A stretch of DNA of 64,000 nt. Source: Falciphora oryzae (lineage: Eukaryota > Ascomycota > Sordariomycetes > Magnaporthales > Magnaporthaceae). The stretch spans positions 1,230,370 through 1,294,369 of the forward strand of contig JNVV01000007.1 of NCBI GenBank assembly GCA_000733355.1, written 5' to 3'. The position numbers and the translations under genes were made by a program. Each line of letters starts with the position of its first letter. Position 1 is the stretch's first letter. This document shows, one piece after another, positions 1 through 11,703 of this stretch. The notes under the pieces were generated by a model. That model worked only from the letters and a program-made list of their open reading frames with translations, was not told the origin of the DNA and made no database searches.

Positions 1-2086
1 TCGCCCGAGATCGAGTCTTGTGGGCGGGATTCCTGATGGGTGGACGGAGGAGGGATGAGGGGTCGTCGTGGGGGAGAAAAGCAACGGGTGCGTGGCCGGC
101 AGGCATTCCAGCGATCTAGAAAGAGGAGTGCAGGGGAAGACCCTGGAGCGAGGGAGCGGTCAAGAAGCGGGCGAATGTTCGATGACGGAGCTCTATCGGT
201 TTCTGCTTGTCTTTCTCGGCTGGTGAAGGCGGTTTTCGCCTGGGCTTGGGCAGAAAACCCACACCGCGCGTCGGCAGAGAAAAGAGTTGGTCCGTTCGGT
301 GGAGCCCAATGGACGGAACAGCATATGCATGACCGCCCAATCGGGCAGGGACTCCAGACGATCTTTCCCGGCCGGGCTGGCGACTGGTGCATCACGTGAG
401 CGGCCGACCGACCGTTGTGCCTGTGTTGCCCGCCCGTTGACAGAAGACAAGCCGCAGAACGGCACATTGGATGGCTCTGCTTGCCCGTGCTGCCGATGGC
501 GCAGGTGAGGGGGGCGGGGTGCCCAGGCTTCACGGACGGACCTCCTAGCACGAGTCGTTCATCCATGAAAAACACGGCGAGCCCGGGGCGGGGAATCGGT
601 AATAAAACCAAAGTTAAGTCGTCGCTTCATGCTTCGTAATGTCGCCAGCAATCTCGGCTCTCCCGCTCGACAGCATTGGCAAAAATAACCATCATGCGTC
701 TGGTTGTCTGGGGCTGGTCGAGCCACTTTTAGCAATGGGGAATCTGCTGTGCACCCATCGTCGTACGGTAAATAGTAGCATCGACCTATCTCGATGCGTG
801 TCGGGCTGAGTCGCCGTCTCAGTGTTGAGGGAACCAAAGAAGGAGAGAATCACTCGAAGGCCTTGCCAAGCGCTGTGAAATACCACTCTGGACGGCAATT
901 GGGAAGGCAGTACGACGAGTGGGATCGATGGGTCCTGCTGGGGCCCCTCGATATCCATCATGTTCTCTTGCTTGCACAACATCATCGTGCGCGCCTAATC
1001 ATCCCCCACACCGGCCGCCAAGCTCGCAATCCTCCGAGCGGCTAACTCAGGGACATCGGATCGCCGTGGGAACGATCTGTCGTACTCACCAAGCCCCGGC
1101 AGACTGGTGACGTGCAAAAAATAAGCGCCGGGTGGGGGGCGCGTGGGATTGGACGTTTGTGCGCAGTATCGACGTCCGAGCCACGTAACGCGAATGCGCC
1201 GCATTCAGGCACATGGTTGTCAGAGTTTCATGGAACAAGGACGACGGAATAAGCTCGTGTGATCCTCCGGAACGACCGTGCGGGATCGATGACGGGGGAA
1301 AAAAAAAAAAAAAAAAGCATGGCATCGCCGGCCCCAGCTAACAGCCGCACGACCGCTTCCGTAGGCAGTCGATCTTTCTCGCCAAATGTCACGAAGGAAG
1401 CCACCTACGTTTAGCCCCGATACCATGCGGAGCTTGATGCCTAGCTCTGCCTTGTCGGCGGCTAATTTGGTCCCGCCCCTTCAGATCACCACGCTAGAGT
1501 ATCGATGGGGAAGCCTTCACGGGAACCGGGCAACATGGCCGTCCAGATGCGGCTCTTGGCCACCCCTTGGACTTCACACCCAAAGAACGCGGCCTCCGCC
1601 ATCCGCTCTGATCCCGCAAGACCGATCGCTTTTTGGCTAGCTTGGGGATGACGGTCTCGGCCTAGGGGCCGGCCGGCACTATCTCTTCTGCCTCCAACCT
1701 GCTACCATACGACAAGCCTGTATGTAGCCTTGGATGGATGAGATCCTTCTTCCGATCTCGTCGCAAACCAGTACCAGAGTAGCATCAACGGGGCGCAACC
1801 GGTCGCTTGTTGGTTGGTGGGAGAGGTCGGTCCGAGGATAGTTGACGATGGTGCCTGGAAAGTGATAGATATATATATATCGGAATGTTGTTTCTTGATA
1901 TCCACCAGCAAACACGATGCCGTCCCTTTGAGGCCATTGGAGCCACGCAAGGATGATCAACGACGTGAGTTGAGACGTCCGCCTCTTTTCACATCTGCTC
2001 GATATCCTGCTGCCTTACCACCAGGCGCCCGTCTTGTTCGTGCCGTCTCAGATCCGCCTTCAGTCGTCGGTCGTCGGCCCGAGAGA
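1..2086. other. Intergenic, no gene recognised
   Basis: No reading frame here looks like a protein: all open stretches are short, overlap on both strands and show no domain or codon pattern. It contains an 18-nt A run at 1299-1316 and a short (TA)n stretch near 1868-1880. The right part, next to the zinc-cluster gene that starts at 2087, presumably holds that gene's promoter, but I see no specific site. Confidence 0.6.
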
Positions 2087-3750
2087 ATGATGCAACAAAG
2101 GCAACGGAGGTACCATCGGAGGTCGCGGAACGGTTGTCAACAATGCAAGGCTAGGCATGTTCGCTGCGATTCGGGAAAGCCTGTCTGGTAAGTCATCACG
2201 GAGGATGGGGATTTCTTGCCCGCCTTGTTATGTGGGCTGTGCTGACCAGAGGCTCGGTCCGCGATGCTGCAAACAAACAGCGAAAACTGCAGGCGATTGG
2301 GAATCAGATGTGTGTACACGGACTCTTCCGCCCCGGCAACAAGAGGAAGCTCGCTGCCCAGAGTGCCCTCGCAGGGAGCTGAGGCGAGCGCAGCCGTTCC
2401 CAGACAGGATGAGATTGCCGAACCGCTACCCCGGCTCTCGCCAGAGTCGCTCCGAGCGTTCGAGTCGAGTATGGCCACTCCAACGCACATGTTCCCTCGT
2501 CATCGTCAAGAGACAGGATACCAAGGCACCAGCAGGGGACTGGAAGTGAGGGAAATTGGAAACGGATGGTTTGCTGATCTCCCGCATGGAAACGGGGAGG
2601 TTCGGCCGCACTCTTTCATGTGCGTAGGCATTCCCCTGGCTGACACTTGGCTGTCTGGCGAAGAACACCAGCACTGACTGAGGCGAGAGAGAAAATCATC
2701 ACACACAGGGACCCGTCCATCTTGCCTCAGTCAGGCTTCCTCCACGGAGCCTTCCCTCAAGCTCGTTCAACTTCTGACGCTCTACTACGGGGGCGAGAAG
2801 GCTCGGTTTGTCAGCCAGAAGATCCAGAGGCGCGAGACAGCCACCAGGGGCAAGACGGCTACCAGAGGCACGACCATCTCCCCTGCGCTCGCTCTCACGA
2901 TCCGGACTTTGCACTCGGCATGCGGGGAACTGCCGTCGGCATGGAAGGAACTGCCGTCGACATGGGAGAAACTGCCGTCGACGCCCACATCATGGGGATG
3001 CACGACCCTCTGCCGATGCCAGATGGCGAGCTCCCAATGATGCTGTTCCAGCACACGATTGTCGCGGAGGTGGAACCACTTCCCGATACCCAAGAGTAAA
3101 TGTTACGAGAAGGCACCTGACAATTGCTTCTCGATCCCCACACTTTGCTGCGGTTTTCTGCAGACAAGGCTTCGGGCCTGGAAGCATCCACGCACGAGCG
3201 GCTCGGGCAACGTCCATCTCTGGCGTTGAGGATGGGGCGGCTGGCTGCACCGGCGCAGAGCTCGATTATTGGCGAGGCGCGGTAGCCTGGTCGAGCATCC
3301 GACGGCACTGCCAGCGAGCCGCGATCTCCGCACAAGCCTCCGATGACATGGCCGCCCTGATGCGGAGGAGAGGACACGACTTTGTTCTCACGTTCCTCTA
3401 CCTGTCGGCCGCACTCCGCCATCACATCACGACCCCGTTCCTGCTACATTGGCTCGTCGTCCATCTCTTCGAGGAGATCACGCGCCCAGAAGCCGGCATG
3501 ATGCAGGATGTCTTGGGCAGGGCCAGCTGGCTCTGGACTGCAATGGCCGCATGGGAGTGCGTCTGGGAGTGGTCGGGAGGAGGAGGCGGAAATCGAGGCT
3601 TGGAGGAAGGCATTCGATGTCAAGCTTCGGCTGTCGAGCTCGGCCGCGGGATTATCGAGACAGGCCGTCCGCCTTAGAGTGCTCGGAAGCCGTCAATTGG
3701 GACGAGACGTTTCTTCCTCTCAAAGCCAAGAGGGAGTGCAGGTGATTTTT
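2087..3750 (+). pseudogene. Zn(II)2Cys6 transcription factor, apparently disrupted
   Basis: The start is ATG at 2087. Exon 1 (2087-2187) joins exon 2 at 2281 through a 93-nt intron (GTAAGT donor, CTGAC branch near 2242, ACAG acceptor). The splice produces a perfect fungal zinc cluster, C-x2-C-x6-C-x6-C-x2-C-x6-C (CQQCKARHVRC, then CENCRRLGIRC), with basic residues before it. This is the DNA-binding domain of the Gal4 class, so a nuclear role is expected. Exon 2 then runs to a stop at 2677, or to a possible donor at 2546. Downstream, 2740-3750 has protein-like segments but in more than one frame. The segment around 3380-3570 (hydrophobic, ending AMAAWECVWEW) is one frame off from 3575-3750 (EAWRKAFDVKLRLSS), the kind of sequence seen near the end of Fungal_trans_2 regions. 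The shift falls in a purine run (GGGAGGAGGAGG, about 3577-3588). Either the gene is degraded, or it has extra introns and a sequencing indel. Zinc cluster certain; integrity doubtful. Confidence 0.6.
2926..2982 (+). repeat. 21-bp tandem repeat, about 2.7 copies
   Basis: The unit GGAACTGCCGTCGRCATGGRA occurs at 2926, 2947 and 2968 with few mismatches. It is a multiple of three, so any protein reading it would carry a 7-residue repeat. All three forward frames stay open across it, so the true frame cannot be told from the repeat. It lies inside the disrupted zinc-cluster gene. Confidence 0.75.
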
Positions 3751-5939
3751 GGGAGAAAGCCATGGCGCGATGACCACGTTGCCCGCTCGCCCGGCGGCAC
3801 ACCCGTCTCAAGTAGACACACAAGTATACTCTTGACAGAGCTGATGCCGGCTCTGCCTCGAGGCTTCACAGATCTTAGCAAAGGCTAACATGATGCCTTC
3901 TCACCGCACTTTGGCCTTGTATCTCTTTGCGTGCACGTGTGCCCGTGAAGGATGAGGGTGTGGCACCCTCCGGGGCTCCGGAGCCGTCCCCGGAAGACGG
4001 TCATCCATCATCGAGTGGCCCAGGAGGCTCGACAGACTCAATGACACCCTCACAATCCAAATTGCAAAAACGCAGAAAAAGCAAGCACAGAAAGCAACCG
4101 ACAGGCCATACAGTCTGCCGCGTCAACTAGTCTGGCTGGTTGCGAGGTTGGCATCCATCATCTTGCTCGGCATGAAAGCAAAAAGACCGGCGGCCCAGAA
4201 ATGTGACAGTCTCGCACAGCCTTCGGAGCGATGACGGTGGTGGCAGCGGAGGGGCGCATGGGTCCTGTGTAGGCAGATGCAAGGCGTCGTGTATGGTCGC
4301 GGCAGGTGTCGATAGTGCATGCTCCGAGCGTCCCCATTGGGCGGTCGTACCCTCGCGTGCGTGATTTTTTATGCGGTGAGACGACGAGAGAGGGTCAAGA
4401 CGGCCCCCCATGAGTGGCCGCCCGCCTCATGATGCGCGAAGCTGTCGCCCGACTTTGCTTGTGGGACGCGGGGGATGGATGTATTGGTCACCAGCACCGA
4501 AACGGACAGGTGTCATGGCGAGCCTTGCCGCAACGAGAGCGACGGCGAGGGTGATCAAGCATTGGCATGAAGATATTCGGCAGAACGAGAGAGCCTAGTT
4601 CTTGCTGATCTGGACAGAGGCTCGTACATTCTGGGTGAGGCGGCTGCTAGTGCCGAGACGATCACGGCTGGGCAAAGTACACCCAAGTCTCTCGCGTCGA
4701 GGGATGGACGGAAAGGAACAAAGCAGGCCGAGCGCTCCGGCCTGGAGGGGGAGGAGGGGAAGTGTTATGGAGGGCGAGGGAGGGCGGGCAGGTTGGCCGC
4801 CAGGCAAGGATGCAGACGCTCACAGGCCCGGCAGCGGACCAGTGACAACAGACACGTCGCCGGGCGCTGCAGCACGTCTTGCACTTTCTGCACATCCTGC
4901 ATCCTGTCGCGGTGCGGGGTCTGGGGACGACAACTGGCCAGCAGCTGCATGGGATATGGGCAGCTGCATTGATGCGTTGTCGTTGCATCAGGCCCCTGAC
5001 GGGACACAGCGATAGGCCGGCAGCAGCCCATGGCGCCCCGCCGACGCGACGCTGGAATTTGAGGAATCAAGGAAAGACGGCCATCCGCAGGGCCGCGCGA
5101 GTCGTCTGGTGGTGGTGGTGGTGCCGGTGTGCGACCACAGCGCGCGCATGCAGCCGGGCCACGGGGAGGCGGCCCCAGCCTATGAGAGGGCGCGCGTAGG
5201 GTCGCGACGAGTGATTGCCAGCTCACGGGCGGCCATGCGGCCAATGTGACGGCCGGCCGCTAACGCGCTGCCAGCGAAACAGGTGGAAGAAGGAAGATGA
5301 CGGAGGGTGCGAGGGCAGGAAAACAGCAGGACTGGGAAATTAATTGTGGACTGCGCGACAGGGGGGTCGTGAGGTTGTCGCGAGAAATCCGAAGCAAAGC
5401 GGAGCCCGTCTGGAGCCCATCTCCAGTCCATGTGCGCGCGGCCGGTTTGGCATTAAAACCTGACGCGCCCCTCTCCTGCCCAACCTGATGATCCCGCCTT
5501 TTCTCTCTCTCCTTTTTCTTCAACCCAGCCCAACCACAGAGCCCAATCCCCCAAGCGAAAGCACCACCGCAGCCCAGCAGCCCACGCCATCGCCCTCGCC
5601 TTGCTGCCCAACCTCCCACCGGCCTGCCTCTTCTCCCCCTTCTAGTACCCACTTTTGCACCCATATAGCTGCCCTTGGAGATCGTCCTCGCCGCCTTTTG
5701 CTGCCCAGCTTCTTTCATCCTCGCCCAAAGGATCCAACACAGTTGCACGATTGGCACCAGCCTGCGCGCAAACTGCTCCAGCACTCGTCACCAGCAACAA
5801 CATCTCTCCCAGGGACACCGGTTTCTTGCCTCCAGGCGCCAGCCTGTTGTCAAAGGAGCAGCATTTACTCAGTGCTTGCACCTAGCCTCATCTGGACTCG
5901 CGCCCAAAAGCCCTTGCCTTGGGCGTCTCCTCTGGAACA
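3751..5939. other. Intergenic and 5' leader of the C2H2 gene
   Basis: No convincing gene on either strand. Reading frames are short and overlap on both strands. From about 5490 to the ATG at 5940 the plus strand is strongly C/T-rich (runs such as TTCTCTCTCTCCTTTTTC), which is usual for promoters and 5' leaders of filamentous fungi. This part probably contains the transcription start of the downstream C2H2 gene. Confidence 0.5.
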
Positions 5940-8900
5940 ATGGCCACTATCATGACTTGCCAGGACTCCATGCCAGGGTTCGACGACGTCCACACCCCCG
6001 CCAGGTATTTTTTCCACGTTTTTCATTTCTGTTTCCATTGGGAGGTTCGTCTGAATTTTTGGCGTTTTTGCTTTTCGGCCTTGAGCCGGCCCCTTGATTG
6101 GCAGTCTTGTCTGTGCTTTTCCTTTGTCTGCGTCTGTCGCCTGCCTCAGGAGAGGCTGCTTTTCGTGTCGGCAACATGACCATTCCAGGAACCACAGTAC
6201 ACTTCCGGACTCTACAGACTGGACAAGAGCGCTGCTCCCCGCTGGTCTCTTCTCAACACGCAACCCATGGACAGGACACCCCAACATTTCCAGGACTCTC
6301 CGGGACGAGACCCAGACAGGCCCTGGTCCTCATGGGATCTCCCAGCCCCTGTCTATCGGGACAGGTTGTGAGCATACATGCGTGGCTCTCACGAGCCATT
6401 TATAGCATACGTGCAAGCAAACTGGTAGGTTTCTTCCGGACATCACGGCGACAACACCCAAGGATCAGAACGCCCCAGACATGGACGGCCCCACTGGACA
6501 ATGCAACAACAATGGAAAGGACCGGACCGCAATGTTTCTCTGGAAGGCACGGACACTGGTCATCATCTGGACTCGTCAGGCTTTTCTGGACTGTTGACCA
6601 TACTGGCCATGTTTTCTTTCTCTCCCGCGGATCTTCAGCCCACTGAGACAGGTGTGTGACTTTCTTTCTACTGACCTTTTCAAGCATCTTGCGCCTGCTG
6701 GGCCTCGATGTGCGGGAGGTGTCGGTGGATCGACTGTTGCTTGACAATTTAATTCTGATTGCACCCGTTCTCTACGCCCTCATGGACAACACTCCGCAAC
6801 AAGGATTTCAACCTAACAGGACCCGGACTTCCAAGATTTTCTGCCGCTTTCACTGGACTCATCTGAATGTCACATGCACCGTCTCTGCTAGAGCAGTCTT
6901 GTGCCAGCTCCGGTGATCACTCAACACGTGCCATGGACTGTGCTTCGACTTTTGCTTCGCTTCTTTCTCTCACGGACTTCTCTGGACCCTGTTCGCGATC
7001 TTTCCATGGACTGGTTTGATTCACTGCGCTGAACAGAAAGAGTACGTACGAGCCACAGCATCAGCATAGAGCTCATTTCGCCTCCCCTCCCCTCTGCACT
7101 TGCACTAACCCAAAGGCATTGGCTTCATCCACAGCACACCGTGGCTCTGGATTGCTTGATACTCTGCTCTCTGGCTCTCTCTGGCTTCTGTCTCATTCGA
7201 CCGCACCTTGGGACCTGGTGCCCGTTTGCTTCTTTTTTTCTGGACCAGCATCGAGGATTTCTCTTTTCAACCATGGACCTCGGATCATCCCCTGGACGAC
7301 AGCGACGCTTTTGCTTTTTCATGTATTTTCCTTGCTTCTTCGATCGCCTGGACATGCGGAGAACTGCGAGACAGTCATCGGCCTGGTTTGTGAAACCCCC
7401 CTCCCTGCTACTGCCGACGATATGCCTGAAGGTACTGATAGCTAACCTAGCGGCCTCACAGTGGCAAAGTTGTTCCATGCTGAAGGGATTTCGGAGTTCC
7501 GTGTCCCTGGCTGCTCCTTGCAAAAACTACTTGAAAGCACCGAGCAGCGGAGAACAGCACACTAATGATTCCTATAGCGAGTTCAACTTCTCTCAGGCCA
7601 CCACCCTCATGCCCTCTCCGGCAACCGGAATGTTTCCTTCTTTCTCTCAAACAGGACCGGCGGACCTGGCAGGTTCGACCTGGGATTCGACAGTTGAAGG
7701 CGCACAGAACTTTCCTGGCTTCCAGGAGCACGGAGCGGGCGATGCCTACTCCCCATTCACTCTCGGCCACACCACCCCGACCCAGGGAGAGGAGGTGATG
7801 GAGGACTTCCACAGCAAGTGGCCCATGCATACTGCCCAGGATGCCGCCCCTGTTTCCGTCGGCTCGGAGCCCATGCGCCGCCTCACCTCGAGGAGCTCGA
7901 CCGGCAGCCACAGGCACAGCAGCGCGTCCAGCAAGGCCCGCAGGCGGCTTCGCACCACGCTCGCCCAGGCCCCTGAGCTTGCCTACAGCCACATGGCCGG
8001 CAACGCCCCCATTGCCTCGGGCCGCATGGTCGATGTCAGCCAGTACCTGGAGATGGAGAGCACCATGAGCGTGCCTTCGCAGAGCCTTTACTCGGGCCTG
8101 AACCCCACCTCCTTCTCGGCCGATGGCCTTCCCTTTGCCACCATGACTCCTGTTCTGAGCCAGCACGTGGACCCCACCTGCACCCAGATGGACTTTGAGC
8201 CCGGCCTGGGCAACTCCCCTGCCCACTCCTGGGACTCTTACAGCACCGGTCTTGCCAGGACCCCCTCCCCCGGCGCCATCGAGGACGCCTGGATCGGCGG
8301 CCCGCGCCTTGCCTCTTCCCCCGACACCACTGGCTCTTCTCCCGTCTTCCCGGGCCAGTCGCCGAGGTATGTTGCAATGCCGAGTCTGTTCCCGCAATCC
8401 CCTGAACTTCCCGTGTCTCACAACGAGGACGTTCTCAGGATCAGCCGGAAGTACGGTGCCCAGCCCATGGAGGAGCTCCCCTCGCAGGACTTTGCTCTGC
8501 CCCCCGCTTTCACCCGCGTCGGCGGCGGCGAGATCGAGTCTCCTCGTGACCACGCCCTGTACAAGCAGGCCGTCCCCCACGCCGACGGCATGTTCCATTG
8601 CCCGTGGGAGGGCGATGAGAGCTGCAACCACAAGCCCGAGAAGCTCAAGTGCAACTATGAGTAAGGACGCCTCCTCTTTTCCCATCTGTTCTCCCGATCC
8701 CTGTTACTGACACCACCCACAGCAAATTTGTCGACTCGCACCTCAAGCCCTACCGCTGCAAGCTGGAGTCGTGCGAGAACGCCCGCTTCTCCTCGACCGC
8801 CTGCCTTCTCCGCCACGAGCGTGAGGCCCACGGGATGCACGGCCACGGCGACAAGCCTTTCATGTGCACATACGAGGGCTGCGACCGCGCCCAGCCTGGC

Positions 8901-9359
8901 AACGGATTCCCCCGCCACTGGAACCTGAAGGACCACATGAAGCGCGTGCACAACGACGTCGCCCCTGCCCAGCTCCCCACCAGCTCAGGAGGCTCACCGC
9001 CCCCCTCTGGCCCCAGCCCGACCCAGGTCAACAAGAACCGCAAGCGCAAGAAGGAGGAGCCCGCGCCCACCACCAGCCGGAAGTCCTCCCTCAAGTCCCA
9101 GGCCCAGCCCCCTATCCTCACCCCGGCCCCGACCCAGATCTCCAAGGCCGAGGAGCGCCAGGCCCGGGCTGCCGAGAGGTGGCTCGACCAGCAGCGCAAG
9201 CTCGTCAACGTGGTCTCCGGCCTCCAGCACGACGACCCCAACGTGACCCAGTACATCAAGGACGCCCAGGAGCTTCTGGACGCCCTCTCCAGCGGTGCTC
9301 CCGCTGCCAGGAAGGCCACCTACATCAAGGGCGAATACCGGAGGTCCTACACCAACTAA
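5940..9359 (+). CDS. C2H2-type zinc finger protein (putative transcription factor)
   Basis: Preferred model: exons 5940-6004, 7578-8660 and 8723-9359, giving 594 aa. The last intron (8661-8722, GTAAGG..ACAG) is secure: it restores the frame as Asn-Tyr-Asp-Lys-Phe. The first intron (6005-7577, 1573 nt) is inferred: ATG 5940 has a good context (ACAATGGCC), its exon ends AG|GTATTT in phase 2, and the acceptor TATAG at 7573-7577, preceded by a CTAAT branch, restores phase into the long frame. In this model finger 2 is C395-x4-C400-x13-H414-x4-H419 and finger 3 is C431-x4-C436-x17-H454-x4-H459. A degenerate Cys-rich unit (FHCPWEGDESC) precedes them. The N-terminal 360 residues are Ser/Pro/Thr-rich and disordered, with a basic patch (SSKARRRLR); the C-terminal part is Lys-rich (KNRKRKKEE, nuclear-localisation-like) and then helical. 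Nuclear DNA binding is inferred. I do not recognise a named orthologue. An alternative start at 7273 (ACCATGGAC) lies in the same open frame. Confidence 0.75.
6005..7577 (+). other. Long putative first intron / leader of the C2H2 gene, GGAC-rich
   Basis: No coding sequence is recognisable in the first 1.1 kb, although the frame of the downstream exon is open from 7141. By hand count GGAC occurs 28 times on the plus strand between 6181 and 7440, while its complement GTCC occurs once. Most copies are CTGGAC or ATGGAC. CTAAC with a CACAG acceptor at 7442-7461 offers an alternative 3' splice site. The segment could be an intron, a multi-exon 5' leader, or partly coding; RNA data would decide. Confidence 0.5.
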
Positions 9360-11703
9360 ATACGACACACGATTCTCTACTTTGGATTTTGGTTAGTGAT
9401 GATCCTCCATCACACATCCGGGCACCTAAGTCCCAACCCACCAAGTGCATCGCAAGGCATACTGACATTGGTGCTTCTCGGCTTCATCAGCAAGACAGAG
9501 TCTATGAGCAAAACACTGTCTGGAAGCTTCCAACCAGATGCCCGAGTCGAGCGCTAGGCGCGCGTGTGTGTGTGTGCAAGTGCATACGCTATACAAACGT
9601 CGCGCCCGCTCTTCCCCTCCGAGCGTCCTCCGTGAGGACGTAATCTCGGCGCTCGCCATGACACGGCTTCTCTCGAGACCTTGTCATCAGCAGTTTGATG
9701 TCCAGCCGAGCCGCGCTGGACTCGACGGAAGACGCTAGGGGACCTACCCCGTCATCAAAAAAAGAAAAAAAGAAAACCGAGAAAAAAAAAACCTCAACAT
9801 CTCAACCTGATGAGCTTCCGGACCAAGAAAAACAAGACAAAAAAAGAAGGAAACCACAAACACAAAAAAAAAAACAGGCCAACGGATTCTTTCCCACGAA
9901 TGTTGCAGGATACTTGACTGGCACCTGGCCAGGTTTTTCTTTGATGGGCAGGAGGAAACAAAAAACGGTGATGGATATTGGATAGTGTATACACCAGGAA
10001 GGATAAGGGCGGCGCCATGGGTTTTTGGATGGGTCAAGGGGGCGCGGTTCATGCCCAGGATTTCGGCTTGGTTTTTTTGGATTGGGTTTTCAGGTGTCCG
10101 TGGGGGTTTGATCTACGATGGTCTTTTTTGGGATACCTAGACTCACTTGTACCGAAGGTCGGCCTTCTGATTTTTACTGTTTCCTGTTTTGCTCTTCTAT
10201 TTCTCGCTGTCTTTTTTTATTTTCTTACGACCTTCTTTTCGTCATGACTCCCCTTTGTTGATTTACTACTTCCTTTCTTTTTTTTTTTTTTTTTTTGGGG
10301 GTCTACTAGCACTTCTGGGATTCACATTTGGGATTTGCTTTCTAGCTGGATTCGCATGAACCTGCTCACTGGATACCCTGAGCAGCCCGGGTTATGGCGC
10401 TCAAGGCGTATTCTGGAGTTGTATATGACAGTACCTCAGTCATCTGAGGAAGATATTTGTTTATACCCTTGCCGAAATTTTATCAGGCACTGCTTCACTT
10501 CACTTTCCTGCTGGTTCCTGTTCAACAGACGAGGTTGACGTGCCAGCTTGTCTCCTGTGCAATGAAATGCCGCAATCGCCACCAGGCCTGGACGCCTGAG
10601 CGCGACGCATGAAGCCGAGAGGTGGGAGGGATGTATGAGGCGCTATCGAGATGGCAGAAAGAGGGGATTGGACTACGCGGGGTTGAAACCGAGGATGGGC
10701 AGGATGTTGACGATTCCGACGGCTGTGGTGTTGGTGTGCATGCGAAAGTCAAGCGAGGGAGAAAGAAGCAACGACCCTGAGCCTGAGCAAAGCAAGCAAG
10801 CAGGCAGGCAGGCAGTCGAGGTCGATGGTGTAGCCACCACGCCCAGCTTGCGTACCTCGCTCGGCACAGCCACCAGCCCAATATGGGACCAATATGGGAC
10901 GAAATAAGCCTTTTCCATCTGGCTGCGTACTCCTTACTATACGCACCAGCACATTTTTTGACAAACCTCTGTTTTTTTTTAACCGGCTCATTCTATCCGC
11001 GACTGTACCCCTCAAGGCTAACCCGGCCACCTCGCGCCAGCCCCGACTCTTGAAAGAACGAAAATGCAGCGACGGGTCGAAGATATTTGAGGTTTGCACG
11101 GCGACATCTCGACAAGGTTTTTATCTGTCCTATCTTTCTTTTTCCTCGCTTGCCTTTCAAATAGTACCCGCACAGACCGCTCCAGAGCGCCGAAGGGGTG
11201 GGTGGGCAACTGAGAAGAAGCAAAGTGAGGAGTGGGCGCTGTTGTGAGACGCCGGAAAGCGCACAAGTTTTGGAACCAGGAATAAAAAAAAAAAAAAAAA
11301 AAAAAGTAAAGCAACTGTCTCCGGCATCCCACAAGGTCCCAGACACCTCAACCGAGCTTGCCGAGCCACTACCACTGACCGGGGACCCCTCTCCTTGAAA
11401 CACGCACGTCAAAGCAGACATCACACATGGAAGATCCTGACTGAGAACACATATTCTTTTTTTTTGTTTTTTTTATTTAGTTTTATTGGGTTTTTACTTA
11501 TCTTGATAAAAGCAATTGTGTGGGGGTATCATTTGGCATCATAAAATAGATTGCAATCAAACCACGCGCCACCAGAGGTGTGGTTGAGCAGGGTAGCAAA
11601 AAAGAAACAAGATTTAGGTCATGAGGGAACAAAAAAAAAAAAAAAAAAAAAAGAGAAAGGTCAAGAGAACATCGACCATGGATCACGCGAACACCTTGCC
11701 TGC
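9360..11703. other. Convergent 3' intergenic region with homopolymer tracts
   Basis: This lies between the C2H2 gene (+) and the rhodopsin-domain gene (-), so it should carry both 3' UTRs. No gene is seen. It contains T19 at 10278-10296, A22 at 11284-11305, A22 at 11631-11652, a GCAA/GCAG tetranucleotide run at about 10790-10815, and an A-rich stretch at 9755-9870. Confidence 0.55.

Noticed and set aside
1864..1882. TATATATAT stretch as a possible TATA box
   Set aside because: It lies about 200 bp from the zinc-cluster ATG but such stretches are common and no start site data support it.
7456..8685. 409-codon minus-strand frame
   Set aside because: It lies antisense to the second exon of the C2H2 gene and reads as Gly/Ala/Arg-rich shadow of GC-rich coding sequence.
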